A stretch of DNA of 38,468 nt from an uncultured Microbacterium sp. (GCA_913774845.1 CAJYJO010000022.1:1-38468); one strand, 5' to 3'. Shown: positions 23,132 to 31,647, counted from the first letter of the stretch. The notes: generated from the sequence alone by a model not told the origin. Program-made: numbers and translations.

Positions 23132-24024
23132 GCTCCACCGCGGTCACCGTCATCGTCCCGGGATTCGACGTCGCCGAGTTCGTCGGCGACGCGCTGGATT
23201 CCCTGCGCGCGCAGACGCATGAGCACTGGTCGGCCGTGCTCGTGGACGATGCCTCCACCGACGACACGGGACGCCTCTTCGCCGACGCGGCAGCCGCCGA
23301 CCCCCGGTTCCGCCTCGCCCGGCACGAGACGCAGCGCGGCCTCGGCGCCGCGCGCAACACCGGCCTCGGTCTCGTGCAGACCCCCTACACCGCGTTCCTC
23401 GACGCCGACGACCGCCTCCGCCCCGACGCCCTCTCACGCCTGGCCGACACGCTCGACCGCACCGGGAGCAGCTTCGTCGTCGGGGCGTACGTGCGTCTGC
23501 GACCGGATGCCGACACCCCCACCTACACGGCGGGCGACGTGCAGCCCTGGGTCGCCGCCGCCACCGACCCGGCACGGGAGCGGACGACGCTTGCTCAGCA
23601 CCCCGCGGCATCCGGGAACATCGTCGCGTGGTCGAAGATGAGCCGCACGTCTTTCTGGGACGACCACGACCTGCGCTTCCCCGAGGGGCGTTACTACGAG
23701 GACCAGGTGCTCGCGCAGCGCATGTACACGCGGGCCGAGACCTTCGACGTCATCCCCGACGTGATCGTCGAGTGGCGCCAGCGCCGTGACGGGGGCTCGA
23801 TCACGCAGCGCCTCGCCGAGACCGAGGTGCTTCGCGACTACCTCGAGGCGCTCGCGGAGGGCATCGCCGTTCTGCGGGCCGCGGGAGCGGACGCGGCCGT
23901 GCGCGAACGCGCGGCCCTCATCCGCACGCTCGACCTGCCGCCGTTGCTGCGTATCGCCGAGACGCACCCCGATGCGGCGTACCAAATCGCGCTGGAGGCG
24001 TTCCTGGCGTCACTGCCGGCCTGA
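23128..24024 (+). CDS. Family 2 (GT-A) glycosyltransferase
   Basis: 298 residues. The N-terminal GT2 domain begins AVTVIVPGFDVAEFVGDALDSL and has the nucleotide-binding VDDASTDDTG, then RGLGAARNTGL and the metal-binding DxD-type FLDADDRL. The catalytic-base region is probably FPEGRYYEDQVL (Glu-Asp). The ~60-residue helical C-terminus is not diagnostic. No membrane segments, so the product is likely cytosolic or peripheral. It overlaps the cysteine desulfurase gene by GTGA and so is co-translated with the NAD operon, though it has no obvious part in NAD synthesis; it may also have its own promoter. Sugar donor and acceptor are unknown; wall teichoic or capsule glycan transfer is only a guess. 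Confidence 0.88.
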   Translation: MSSTAVTVIVPGFDVAEFVGDALDSLRAQTHEHWSAVLVDDASTDDTGRLFADAAAADPRFRLARHETQRGLGAARNTGLGLVQTPYTAFLDADDRLRPDALSRLADTLDRTGSSFVVGAYVRLRPDADTPTYTAGDVQPWVAAATDPARERTTLAQHPAASGNIVAWSKMSRTSFWDDHDLRFPEGRYYEDQVLAQRMYTRAETFDVIPDVIVEWRQRRDGGSITQRLAETEVLRDYLEALAEGIAVLRAAGADAAVRERAALIRTLDLPPLLRIAETHPDAAYQIALEAFLASLPA

Positions 24025-24027
24025 GCG

Positions 24028-24057
24028 ACCGCACGGCCGTCACGGGACGGCGGCGGT
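24028..24057. terminator. Possible bidirectional terminator between convergent genes
   Basis: The sequence accgcacggccgtc-acgg-gacggcggcggt folds into a GC-rich stem with a 2-nt bulge in the 50-nt gap between the convergent glycosyltransferase and ABC exporter genes. No T-run, so only moderately supported. Confidence 0.4.
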
Positions 24058-24073
24058 TCGGAGGCGATGCGGT

Positions 24074-26017
24074 TCAGGCCGGCGCCTCGTCGGCGCGACG
24101 ACCGGGGAGCGCTGCGCGGGCGAGGCCCGCGGCGTCGTGCTGCTCCTCGGCGAGAACGAAGGAGGCTGCCAACTGCTCCGCGGCGAGGCTCGCGTACAGC
24201 CCGCCGGCGGCCAACAGCTCGGTGTGCGTGCCCGATTCGACGATCCGGCCGGCGTCCACCACGTGGATGCGGTCGGCGCCGATCACCGTCGACAGGCGGT
24301 GCGCGATCGACAGCGTCGTGCGGCCGTGCGCGGCGGTCTCGAGCGCTTCCTGCACGATGCGCTCCGACACGGTGTCGAGCGCGCTCGTCGCCTCGTCGAG
24401 GAGGAGGACCGGCGGGTCTTTGAGCAGGACGCGCGCGATCGCGATGCGCTGCTTCTCGCCGCCGGAGAGCCGGTACCCGCGCTCGCCCACCACCGTGTCG
24501 TACCCCGCCTCGAAGCCGGCGATGACGTGGTGGATGTTGGCCGCGCGGCAGGCGGCCTCGATCTCGTCGTCGGACGCGTCGGGACGCGCGTAACGGAGGT
24601 TCTCGCGCACCGTCGCGTGGAACAGGTACGTCTCCTGCGACACGATGCCGATCTCGTCGATGATCGAGGCCCGGTCGAGGGCGCGCACGTCGGCGCCCGA
24701 GAACATCACCGCTCCCCCGCTCGCCTCGTACATGCGCGGCGTGAGATACAGGATCGTCGTCTTCCCCGCGCCCGAGGGCCCGACGAACGCGACGTGCTGG
24801 CCCGGTTCGACGGTGAACGAGACCCCGTCGAGGGTCGGGCGGGCGCCGGCCGGGGCATCGGGATAGCGGAACTCCACGTCGCGGAACTCGATGCGTCCCA
24901 GTGGTCCGGGTGCGGCCGAGACCGGGAGGGCGTCGGGGGCGTCGACGATGGCCGGGCGGAGGTCGAGGTACTCGAAGATGCGCGCGAACAGCGCCGAGGA
25001 GGTCTGCAGGTCGAGAGCGACGCGCATGAGCCCCATGAGCGGCATGAGCAGCCGGGCCTGGACCGTGGTGAACGCCACGATCGTCCCGGCCGTGATCGCT
25101 CCGGCTCCGCCACCGATCAGGTAGCCGGCGACGAGGTAGATCACCGCGGGAACGCTCGACATGATGACCTGCACCACCGCGAAGAAGCCCTGACCGCTCA
25201 TGGCACGGCGCACCTGCAGGCGCACCTGATTGTCGTTCTCGGCGTCGAAGCGCGCCGACTCGGTGCGCTGACGGTTGAAGGACTTCGACAAGAGGATGCC
25301 GGACACGCTCAGCGTCTCCTGCGTGATCGCCGACAGCTCCGACAGCGATTCCTGCGTTTCTCCGGCGATGCGCGCGCGGACCTGCCCGACGCGTCGCTGC
25401 ACGAAGATGAGGAACGGCATGAGCGCCACGGCGATCAGGGTGAGCCGCCAGTCGATGAGGATCATCGCCACAAGCGAGGCGAGGACGGTGACGGCATTGC
25501 CGAGGATGCTGGTGACCGTGTTGGTCAGCACGCCCGAGACGCCGCCGACGTCGTTCTGCAGCCGCGACTGGATGACCCCGGTCTTCGTGCGCGTGAAGAA
25601 GCCGAGCTCCATGCCCTGCAAGTGCTCGAACAGGCGCGTGCGGAGGTCGCCGGTGACGCGGTTGCCGACGGTCGCCGTGAGCCAGGTCTGCCCGACGTTG
25701 AGCCCCGCCGAGAGCAGAAACAGCCCGATCATCGCGCTCACGAGCATCGCCAGCAGTCGCAGGTCGGGACTCGATCCGTCGACGGGGAAGAGGGCGTCGT
25801 CGAAGATGCGCTGCACGAGGAGGGGCGGGATGACCGCGACGGCCGCGCCGACGACGACCAGGAGCGCGGTGAGAGCGATGCGCCACCGGTACGGCCGGAA
25901 GAGCTCGACCACCCGGCGTCCGAGATCGGCGACCCGCGGGGCCTCGGCGTTGCGGCGGCGCTGCGAGTCGGCATCCACCCCGCGGAACATGCTCCCGCCG
26001 ACACCGCCCATGCTCAT
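24074..26017 (-). CDS. ABC exporter, fused transmembrane and ATPase domains (half-transporter)
   Basis: 647 residues, the normal length of a homo- or heterodimeric half-exporter. The first ~330 residues are a type-1 exporter membrane domain with six segments. The ATPase domain has Walker [10 protein letters not shown] (about 413-421), Q-loop VSQETYLF, signature RLSGGEKQR, Walker [13 protein letters not shown] and H-loop SIAHRLS. All catalytic residues are intact. Start ATG 26017 is chosen because a TAGGCT box lies 7 nt upstream (leaderless) and upstream codons read through that promoter. The N-terminus is Gly-rich. The gene is alone, divergent from an MFS exporter; a partner half-exporter is not seen, so it may act as a homodimer. 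Lipid or drug export is likely; substrate unknown. Confidence 0.93.
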   Translation of the reverse strand: MSMGGVGGSMFRGVDADSQRRRNAEAPRVADLGRRVVELFRPYRWRIALTALLVVVGAAVAVIPPLLVQRIFDDALFPVDGSSPDLRLLAMLVSAMIGLFLLSAGLNVGQTWLTATVGNRVTGDLRTRLFEHLQGMELGFFTRTKTGVIQSRLQNDVGGVSGVLTNTVTSILGNAVTVLASLVAMILIDWRLTLIAVALMPFLIFVQRRVGQVRARIAGETQESLSELSAITQETLSVSGILLSKSFNRQRTESARFDAENDNQVRLQVRRAMSGQGFFAVVQVIMSSVPAVIYLVAGYLIGGGAGAITAGTIVAFTTVQARLLMPLMGLMRVALDLQTSSALFARIFEYLDLRPAIVDAPDALPVSAAPGPLGRIEFRDVEFRYPDAPAGARPTLDGVSFTVEPGQHVAFVGPSGAGKTTILYLTPRMYEASGGAVMFSGADVRALDRASIIDEIGIVSQETYLFHATVRENLRYARPDASDDEIEAACRAANIHHVIAGFEAGYDTVVGERGYRLSGGEKQRIAIARVLLKDPPVLLLDEATSALDTVSERIVQEALETAAHGRTTLSIAHRLSTVIGADRIHVVDAGRIVESGTHTELLAAGGLYASLAAEQLAASFVLAEEQHDAAGLARAALPGRRADEAPA

Positions 26018-26024
26018 GTTCGTC

Positions 26025-26030
26025 AGCCTA
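26025..26030 (-). promoter_or_regulatory. Leaderless -10 box (TAGGCT, 7 nt before ATG 26017)
   Basis: Consensus-like TAGGCT with no ribosome site between it and the ATG. It supports both the promoter and the chosen start of the exporter. Confidence 0.55.
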
Positions 26031-26040
26031 CGTCCGTCCA

Positions 26041-26126
26041 CCGACATCGAGTCCCGGGGCGACGATGTCGGAGACCCTCGGTAGGGTCGCTAGCGGATGA
26101 CGTTCCATCCGTTCTCTCGATGTCGG
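26041..26126. repeat. Three CGATGTCGG elements between divergent exporter genes
   Basis: CCGACATCG at 26041-26049 and CGATGTCGG at 26063-26071 form a perfect 9-bp inverted repeat with 13 nt between; a third copy is at 26118-26126 in direct orientation. CCCGGGGC accompanies the sites (26053-26060 and 26131-26138). The layout suits operators for a dimeric repressor, but no regulator gene is adjacent. Confidence 0.6.
26073..26088 (+). promoter_or_regulatory. Possible MFS-gene -10 box (TAGGGT, 26082-26087) inside a perfect dyad
   Basis: GACCCT-CGGT-AGGGTC is a perfect 6-bp inverted repeat and its right half covers a TAnnnT box. Transcription would start near 26094, leaving a leader of about 118 nt that holds the third CGATGTCGG copy. 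Confidence 0.35.
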
Positions 26127-26211
26127 AATACCCGGGGCCGCGCGCCCGTTGTGTCCGACGCAGTCGCCCTCCGTGGCGCCACGAAGCCCCCCGCACCTAA
26201 AGGACCTCGTC

Positions 26212-27705
26212 ATGGCCACCACCGGCACCATCCCCGTCGCTCGAGAGAGCGCCGCGTCCGCTCCGTCGCCGTCGGCGCGCCGCCCCGGGCCGGTGATCGC
26301 CCTCCTCGTCGTCGCCGCATTCGTCGTCATCCTCAACGAGACGACGATGTCGGTCGCGCTGCCCGCGATCATGGCCGACTTCGGCGTGAGCGCCGCTACC
26401 GGCCAGTGGCTCACCTCCGCGTTCCTGCTGACCATGGCCGTCGTCATCCCCCTGACCGGCTTCCTCCTCGAGCGCTTTCCGATCCGCGTCGTGTTCTTCA
26501 GCGCGATGGGCGTGTTCGCCCTGGGCACCCTCGTCGCGGCGCTCGCGCCGGCGTTCGGGGTGCTGCTCGCGGGCCGCATCATCCAGGCGATGGGCACGGG
26601 CGTGATGATGCCTCTGCTCTTCACCACGGTGCTCAACCTCGTCCCGGCGAACAAGCGCGGACGCGTCATGGGCGTCGTCACCATCGTCATCGCCGTCGCC
26701 CCCGCGGTCGGCCCGACGGTCTCCGGTCTCATCCTGTCGGCCCTCACGTGGCACGCGATCTTCTGGCTGATCCTGCCCATCGCCCTGGTGGCGATCGCTC
26801 TCGGCGCCCGCTGGGTCCGCAACGTCACCGAGACCCGGCCCGACGCGCGATTCGACGTGCTCTCGGTCGTGCTGTCGGCGATCGGCTTCGGTGGGCTGGT
26901 CTACGGCCTCAGCGCCATCGGGGAGTCGGCGTCCGGTCACTCGTCCGTGCCGGTGTGGATCCCCCTCGCCGTCGGCGCGGTCTTCGTCACCGTCTTCGTC
27001 ATCCGTCAGCTCCGCCTGCAGCGCTCCGACTCCGCTCTGCTCGACCTGCGCGTGTTCCAGAGCTCGTCGTTCCGTCTCGCCGTGCCGCTGGTCGCGATCG
27101 TCATGGCCGCGCTGTTCGGCTCGCTCATCCTGCTGCCCATCTTCCTGCAGCAGGCGCTCGGCCTCAGCAGCCTCACCGTCGGCCTCATGCTGCTTCCGGG
27201 CGGCGTGCTCATGGGCGTCATGGCTCCCATCGTCGGACGCCTCTTCGACCGTTTCGGTCCGACGCCCCTCGTCATCCCCGGGATGCTGATCGCGGCCGCC
27301 GTCCTGTGGACGATGGCGCTGACCTTCAACCAGAGCACCCCCGTGTGGTGGATCGTCACGGTGTACCTCGCCCTGAACCTCGGGCTCGGTCTCGTGTTCA
27401 CGCCGCTGATGACTTCGGCGCTCGGCTCGCTCCCCCGCCGCCTGTACTCCCACGGCAGCGCCGTGGTCGGCACCGCCCAGCAGGTCGCCGGGGCTGCGGG
27501 CACAGCCGGTTTCGTGGCGATCATGACGGTGTTCTCGAGCATGGCGGTCGCCGGCGGCGCCGACCAGGCCGGCGCGGTCGCGGCGGGCGTCCACGCGTCG
27601 TTCCTCGTCGGAGCGGTGATCGCCACCGCCGCCGTGGTCCTCGCGTGCTTCGTGCGCAAGCCCGCCGAGGCCGACGACGCCGAGGCGCCCGTCAGCGCAC
27701 ACTGA
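26212..27705 (+). CDS. DHA2-family MFS drug exporter (14 TM, EmrB/QacA type)
   Basis: 497 residues, with about 14 hydrophobic segments. After a Ser/Ala/Pro-rich N-terminus, segment 1 carries VVILNETTMSVALPAIMADFGVS (the DHA2 hallmark LdxTivnvALP, here with NETTMSVALP). Motif A-like GFLLERFPIRVVF follows segment 2, and segment 5 has the antiporter motif C region VIAVAPAVGPTVSGLIL. ATG 26212 has AAAGGA 7 nt upstream; earlier in-frame codons lack a site. Divergent from the ABC exporter, so two efflux systems share one control region. Proton-coupled export of hydrophobic drugs is the family norm; the actual substrate is unknown. Confidence 0.92.
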   Translation: MATTGTIPVARESAASAPSPSARRPGPVIALLVVAAFVVILNETTMSVALPAIMADFGVSAATGQWLTSAFLLTMAVVIPLTGFLLERFPIRVVFFSAMGVFALGTLVAALAPAFGVLLAGRIIQAMGTGVMMPLLFTTVLNLVPANKRGRVMGVVTIVIAVAPAVGPTVSGLILSALTWHAIFWLILPIALVAIALGARWVRNVTETRPDARFDVLSVVLSAIGFGGLVYGLSAIGESASGHSSVPVWIPLAVGAVFVTVFVIRQLRLQRSDSALLDLRVFQSSSFRLAVPLVAIVMAALFGSLILLPIFLQQALGLSSLTVGLMLLPGGVLMGVMAPIVGRLFDRFGPTPLVIPGMLIAAAVLWTMALTFNQSTPVWWIVTVYLALNLGLGLVFTPLMTSALGSLPRRLYSHGSAVVGTAQQVAGAAGTAGFVAIMTVFSSMAVAGGADQAGAVAAGVHASFLVGAVIATAAVVLACFVRKPAEADDAEAPVSAH

Positions 27706-27904
27706 CCCCGGTACGCACGGGCGCGGCCGCGAGCAGCGTCACGCCGGGAGAGGACGGACCTCGTGGCCGCAGGTGTTGCGGGAGCCGGACGGCCGGTCGC
27801 GGCGCGTCAGCATGAGCCAGAACGGAGGCCGTAGCCCCTCACCGCGAACGGCACCGAACGTCACGAGCCGGCGGCGTCACGAGGGGACGCGCGCAAGAGC
27901 GAGA

Positions 27905-28045
27905 TCAGAGAGAGCAGGAACCGCCGCCGCAGCACTGCGACGCGGAGGGCTTCTCGTCGGTCTCGTTCTCGACGGCGGGGGCGTTCAGCAGCGGGATCAG
28001 CGGCTTCGACGCGGAGATCGTGTCAGACGTGGTGTCACCGGACAT
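27905..28045 (-). CDS. 46-aa Cys-rich small protein ending CCGGGSCSL
   Basis: A short frame from ATG 28045 encodes 46 residues: MSGDTTSDTISASK, then PLIPLLNAPAVENE, an acidic linker and the end QCCGGGSCSL. Three cysteines in CC-GGG-SC at the extreme C-terminus look like a metal- or thiol-binding tail. Support for a real gene: a TAGCAT box exactly 7 nt before the ATG (the window's leaderless pattern), an in-frame stop directly after the Cys motif, and a protein-like composition. I do not recognise a named family; small actinobacterial proteins with such tails exist in memory but were not searched. It lies alone between the MFS and DJ-1 genes. 27706-27904 holds nothing else I can support. Confidence 0.6.
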   Translation of the reverse strand: MSGDTTSDTISASKPLIPLLNAPAVENETDEKPSASQCCGGGSCSL

Positions 28046-28052
28046 GCGCTCC

Positions 28053-28058
28053 ATGCTA
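28053..28058 (-). promoter_or_regulatory. Leaderless -10 box (TAGCAT, 7 nt before ATG 28045)
   Basis: TAnnnT hexamer at the canonical leaderless spacing. It overlaps an upstream in-frame ATG (28054) and so disfavours that start. Confidence 0.45.
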
Positions 28059-28147
28059 CGCCCGCGCGTGGCTGCGCGGGCCGGGGCCTCCCGCTAACGC
28101 CGGGGCGCGGCATCCGCAACCCCCGTTCCCGGTCCGCGACGGGTTCT

Positions 28148-28153
28148 TAGCGT
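28148..28153 (+). promoter_or_regulatory. Possible -10 box (TAGCGT) for the DJ-1/PfpI gene
   Basis: TAnnnT box 34 nt before ATG 28188; it would give a leader of about 28 nt that contains the AAGAAGG ribosome site. Confidence 0.4.
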
Positions 28154-28187
28154 GGGAGCATCCCCGATCGAGAAAGAAGGGCTTCCC

Positions 28188-28736
28188 ATGACTGACCTCA
28201 CCGGCAAGCGCATCGCGTTCCTGGCCACCGACGGATACGAAGACAGCGAGCTGACCAGCCCGTGGGAGGCCGTCACCTCGGCCGGCGCAGAGGCGGTTCT
28301 CGTCTCGCCGAGCGAGGGCAGCATCACCGGCGAGAAGGGACACGAGCAGAGCGTGGACCTCGCCGTCTCGGGCGCCTCCGCCGGCGACTTCGACGCCCTC
28401 GTCCTGCCCGGCGGCGTGCAGAACGCCGACGACATCCGCATCGTGAAGGATGCCGTGTCGTTCACGCGCGCGTTCTTCGACCAGCACAAGCCGGTCGCCG
28501 TCATCTGCCACGGCGGGTGGATCCTCACCGAGGCGGATGTCCTTGATGGCCGCACGCTCACGAGCTACCCGACGCTCCAGACCGATCTGCGCAACGCCGG
28601 CGCGACCTGGGTCGACGAGGAAGTGCACGTCGACCAGGGCCTCGTCTCGAGCCGCAACCCCGACGACCTGCCCGCGTTCAACGCGAAGCTGGTCGAGGAA
28701 GTCTCCGAGGGGAAGCACTCCGGCCAGACCGCCTGA
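28188..28736 (+). CDS. DJ-1/PfpI superfamily protein (type 1 glutamine amidotransferase fold)
   Basis: 182 residues, full length for PfpI/YhbO-like proteins. The nucleophile elbow is AVICHGGW with Cys107 and His108; the supporting Glu is probably Glu18 in DGYEDSEL. FDALVLPGGVQNADDIR and the C-terminal GLVSSRNPDDLPAFN are family signatures. Members are described as stress-induced proteases, chaperones or deglycases; which applies here cannot be told. ATG 28188 has AAGAAGG 7 nt upstream. Monocistronic, ended by a strong terminator that it shares with the convergent glycosylase gene. Confidence 0.93.
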   Translation: MTDLTGKRIAFLATDGYEDSELTSPWEAVTSAGAEAVLVSPSEGSITGEKGHEQSVDLAVSGASAGDFDALVLPGGVQNADDIRIVKDAVSFTRAFFDQHKPVAVICHGGWILTEADVLDGRTLTSYPTLQTDLRNAGATWVDEEVHVDQGLVSSRNPDDLPAFNAKLVEEVSEGKHSGQTA

Positions 28737-28752
28737 GCACGTCTCGACGAAG

Positions 28753-28779
28753 GGCCCCGGACTCCGGTCCGGGGCCTTT
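28753..28779. terminator. Rho-independent terminator after the DJ-1/PfpI gene, bidirectional
   Basis: A perfect 10-bp stem (GGCCCCGGAC / GTCCGGGGCC) with a 4-nt loop is followed by TTT on the plus strand; the AA preceding the stem serves the opposite direction. It lies between convergent stops at 28736 and 28817. Confidence 0.85.
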
Positions 28780-28816
28780 CCCGTGCGTCCGCCGCGTCAC
28801 TCGCGCCGCGCCCGCC

Positions 28817-29635
28817 TCAGCCGCCTTGACAGGCTGGGCACCACTGACCGCCGCCCTTGGTTCCCGGGATCTCCTCGATCGTGCCCGCGCACCCGGGGCA
28901 CGGTTCGCCCGTGCGCCCGTGCACGCGCATCGCGGCCACCTTCGCGGCCTTCTGTTCGGCGATCGGCACTCCACGGCGATCGCGTACCGCCCCGTCGAGG
29001 GTGTCGCGCAACGCCCGCCAGAGGCGCGTGACCGCATCGTCGGAGAGGGTCGACGCGTGCGAAGTCGGATCGAGTCGCGCCGCGAAGAGGATCTCGTCGG
29101 AGTAGGCGTTGCCGATCCCCGCGATGGTCTCCTGCTCCTGCAGCAGCGCCTTCAGCTGCTTGCGGCGACCGCCGAGCGCGATCACGAGCATCTCTCGCGA
29201 AAACGCCGGGTCTGCGGCATCCGGTCCCAGCTTGGCGACCGCGGGCACCTCGTCGGCGGCGTCGACGACGTGCAGGTGTACGGAGAGCCAGTCGCCCGCA
29301 TCGGTGATCCCCAGGATGCCGTCGTCGAAGGCGATCCTCGCGATCACCGCGGCCGTGGGCACGGCGTCGGCGACCTCCGGCGCGCCCGCCTCCCGCCACG
29401 TCGCCCAGCCCGCCCGCCCGAAGCCGAGCGAGAGATGCACGCCGCCGAGGTCGAGGTCGATGTGCTTGCCGTACCGGGTCACCGCGGTGACCGAGCGCGA
29501 GACGAGCTCATCGAGCGGGCGGCCCCGCGTCTTCAGCGCCCGTCCCTCCACCAGCTCGGTCCCGGTCACGACATGACCGGTCAGGCGCTCGCGCAGGAAC
29601 TGCGCGAGTGCCTCGACCTCCGGGGCTTCGGGCAC
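28817..29635 (-). CDS. Fpg/Nei family DNA glycosylase / AP lyase
   Basis: 272 residues. The N-terminus after Met is PEAPEVEAL, with the catalytic Pro and Glu that start the mature enzyme (PELPEV in Fpg). The H2TH domain shows IAGIGNAYSDEILFAARL. The C-terminal zinc finger is complete: CPGC then CPAC near the end. The FPG-type Lys (RYGKHIDLDL) is present. These support a working base-excision enzyme; sequence looks closer to the actinobacterial Nei2-like group than to classical MutM, so oxidised pyrimidines may be the substrate (inference). The GTG start at 29635 is 12 nt after the SPFH stop, so the two genes are likely one transcript that ends at 28753-28779. Confidence 0.92.
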   Translation of the reverse strand: MPEAPEVEALAQFLRERLTGHVVTGTELVEGRALKTRGRPLDELVSRSVTAVTRYGKHIDLDLGGVHLSLGFGRAGWATWREAGAPEVADAVPTAAVIARIAFDDGILGITDAGDWLSVHLHVVDAADEVPAVAKLGPDAADPAFSREMLVIALGGRRKQLKALLQEQETIAGIGNAYSDEILFAARLDPTSHASTLSDDAVTRLWRALRDTLDGAVRDRRGVPIAEQKAAKVAAMRVHGRTGEPCPGCAGTIEEIPGTKGGGQWCPACQGG

Positions 29636-29647
29636 GGCGACCGCGTC

Positions 29648-31063
29648 TCAGTCGTCGGTCGTGGTCGGCGCGGTGGTGGGCGCCGGGTAGGTCGGCGCGT
29701 CAGCCGACGCGGCAGACGAGGGTCGGCGAGCCGAATCGGCGAATGCGTCGGCGACGGCGCGACCCTGGATGATCTGCGTCAGGTCGATTCCGGTCGCGGC
29801 TTTCACGGCCTCGAAAGACGACCGCAGCCCCGTCGCCGACTCGGTCGCGAGGTGGCCGCTCGCCCCCTCCCCGCCGAGCACGGTGACGTTGCCGACGCGG
29901 TCGTAGCCCTTGGCGAACTCGGCCATCATCGGCACGAGAGCCTCGAGTGCGCGCTGGGCGAGGAGGGCCTCCTGGTTCTGGGAGAGGGCCTCGGCCTCGG
30001 CGCGGATGGCTTCGGCGCGGGCTTCACCGGCCAGACGCACGGACTGCGCGTCGGCTTCGGCGCGCACGCGCACGGCAGCTGCTTCTTGCTCGGCGATCTG
30101 GGCGCGTGCCTGGGCGGCCTTGATCTGCGCGTATGCCTCGGCGTCGGCGTCTTTCTGGCGCTGGTACAGGTCGGCGTCGGCGACGCGGTTGACCTCGGAC
30201 TCCAGACGAGCCTGCGTGTTCTGCGCCTCCTGCTGCAGAACGGCCTGGCGGCGCTCGGCGCGGGTGAGGGCCTCTGCCTGCTCGGCCTCGGCGTTGGCGC
30301 GGCCGACCTCGGCCTTGGCCGCGGCGCTGTTCTTGTCGAGCTTGGTCTGCTCGATCAGGTTGGCCTCGTCGGTGGCGATCTGACGTGCCCGGATCTCACG
30401 GACGGCGTTGATGCGGGCGACCTCGGCCTCGCGCTTGACGCGCTCGACCTCGGTGGCACCGAGCGCCGAGATGTAGCCGTTGGTATCGGTGACGCCCTGG
30501 ATCTGGAAGGAGTCGAGGATCAGTCCCTGCGAAGAGAGGTCGGCCTTGATGCCCTCGGCGATCTGGTCGGACAGGCGCTGGCGGTCGCGCATGAGTTCTT
30601 CGACCGTCAGGGTCGCGACCACGCCGCGCAGCGCACCTTCGAGCTGCTCGGTGGTGAACTGTTCGATGGCCTTGTCCTGCGAGGCGAAGCGCTCGGCCGC
30701 TCGACGCACCGATTCGGGGTCGGACCCGATCTTGACGAGGGCGACGCCGCTGACGTTCACGGTGACGCCGTTGGAGGACTGCGCCGTCGGCTCCATCTTG
30801 ATCTGGCGCGCCCGCAGCGAGATCATCTCGCCGCGCTGCGTGAGCGGGTTGACGATTGCCCCGCCGCCGGTGATGACCGTGATGCGCGAGGACTCGCCGT
30901 CGGCCCCCTTCTGACGCTTTCCGACGATGACCAGGGCTTCGTCGGCCTTCGCGACGCGGTACCACCCGCGGATAACCAGGGCGAGCACGGCGATCACGAC
31001 GATCGCGACCACCACCACGATCGCGACGATGACTCCGACGGCTCCTAAGGCGGCGAGTTCCAT
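29648..31063 (-). CDS. SPFH/flotillin-like membrane scaffold protein
   Basis: 471 residues. A single N-terminal membrane anchor (about residues 8-32, very Val/Ile-rich) is followed by an SPFH/band-7 domain (DEALVIVGKRQKG through LILDSFQIQGVTD). A long Ala/Glu/Arg-rich coiled coil (about 220-385; QAEALTRAERRQAVLQ and similar heptads) and a Pro/Thr-rich tail follow. This is the flotillin layout; such proteins oligomerise and organise membrane microdomains. The bacterial partner NfeD is not next to it. ATG 31063 has AAGGAG 4 nt upstream, which fixes the start. Followed at 12 nt by the glycosylase gene, a pairing with no clear functional logic. Confidence 0.9.
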   Translation of the reverse strand: MELAALGAVGVIVAIVVVVAIVVIAVLALVIRGWYRVAKADEALVIVGKRQKGADGESSRITVITGGGAIVNPLTQRGEMISLRARQIKMEPTAQSSNGVTVNVSGVALVKIGSDPESVRRAAERFASQDKAIEQFTTEQLEGALRGVVATLTVEELMRDRQRLSDQIAEGIKADLSSQGLILDSFQIQGVTDTNGYISALGATEVERVKREAEVARINAVREIRARQIATDEANLIEQTKLDKNSAAAKAEVGRANAEAEQAEALTRAERRQAVLQQEAQNTQARLESEVNRVADADLYQRQKDADAEAYAQIKAAQARAQIAEQEAAAVRVRAEADAQSVRLAGEARAEAIRAEAEALSQNQEALLAQRALEALVPMMAEFAKGYDRVGNVTVLGGEGASGHLATESATGLRSSFEAVKAATGIDLTQIIQGRAVADAFADSARRPSSAASADAPTYPAPTTAPTTTDD

Positions 31064-31079
31064 GCTTCTCCTTCGACGG

Positions 31080-31115
31080 GTACCGCCGAGGCGGTACGGA
31101 TCTTCCTCCAACCTA
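31080..31115 (-). promoter_or_regulatory. SPFH-gene leader palindrome and -10 box (TAGGTT, 31110-31115)
   Basis: TAGGTT lies 46 nt before ATG 31063. Between them is the perfect palindrome GTACCGCC-GA-GGCGGTAC (31080-31097), which could be an operator or a 5'-leader hairpin. Confidence 0.4.
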
Positions 31116-31230
31116 ACGGGGGGCCCCGCGGCACTGTCCACCCTCTGCACGCACGATCAGCCCCCGCGGGGGTGGGGAGGAGCGTACCGTTGACGGTGAG
31201 GCGGCCCGAACCGCCGAAGAAGGGTCCCCC

Positions 31231-31641
31231 ATGAAGATCGTTTCGTCGCAGGACTGGCGTGATGCCATCCGCTTCGACGCCCCCGTCCTCGTCGCCGACG
31301 TCGTCCCCGGCGAGCCCACCCGTTGCGTCGCGTGCGGCACCGACGGTCCGCTGTACGAGCGCACCGAGCTGTGGGCCGTGAAGCACCGCCACCCCAAGCA
31401 CCACGGCGGTTTCGTGCGCTTCTACTGCGAGGCCCACAAGCCGGTCGCCGCTCCCCCGCCGCCCGCCCCGACCTTCGAGGCGCGCAAGGCCCGTGCGGCC
31501 TCAGCTCCTAGGGAACGGCGCACGACCGGCCCCAAGGTCACGCCCCTGACCGACCGCCCCACCCGCGCGATGTGCCCCGACTGCTTCGTCGAGGTCTCCG
31601 CCGGCGGCGACTGCGGCATGTGCGGCGCACAGGTCGTCTGA
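31231..31641 (+). CDS. Small zinc-ribbon-type protein of unknown function
   Basis: 136 residues. The N-terminal half begins MKIVSSQDWRDAIRFDAPVL and has CVAC near residue 33, then a conserved TELWAVKHRHPKHHGGFVRFYCEAH that can complete a metal site with Cys and His. A Pro/Ala/Arg-rich linker follows. The end holds a second ribbon, CPDC...CGMC. I know close relatives in Microbacteriaceae only as hypothetical proteins or with a doubtful 'glucose-6-phosphate dehydrogenase' label, which the sequence does not support. AGAAGGG 6 nt before ATG 31231 is a good ribosome site. Divergent from the SPFH gene; a perfect hairpin ends the gene. Confidence 0.8.
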   Translation: MKIVSSQDWRDAIRFDAPVLVADVVPGEPTRCVACGTDGPLYERTELWAVKHRHPKHHGGFVRFYCEAHKPVAAPPPPAPTFEARKARAASAPRERRTTGPKVTPLTDRPTRAMCPDCFVEVSAGGDCGMCGAQVV

Positions 31642-31647
31642 CCCGCT

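Noticed and set aside
26097-26211. Upstream ORF starting ATG 26097 before the MFS gene
   Set aside because: It runs out of frame far into the MFS gene as Arg/His-rich shadow sequence and does not stop as a leader peptide would.
27739-27813. 24-codon minus-strand frame (MLTRRDRPSG...) as a leader peptide
   Set aside because: No -10 box at leaderless spacing, no ribosome site, no downstream gene it could control.
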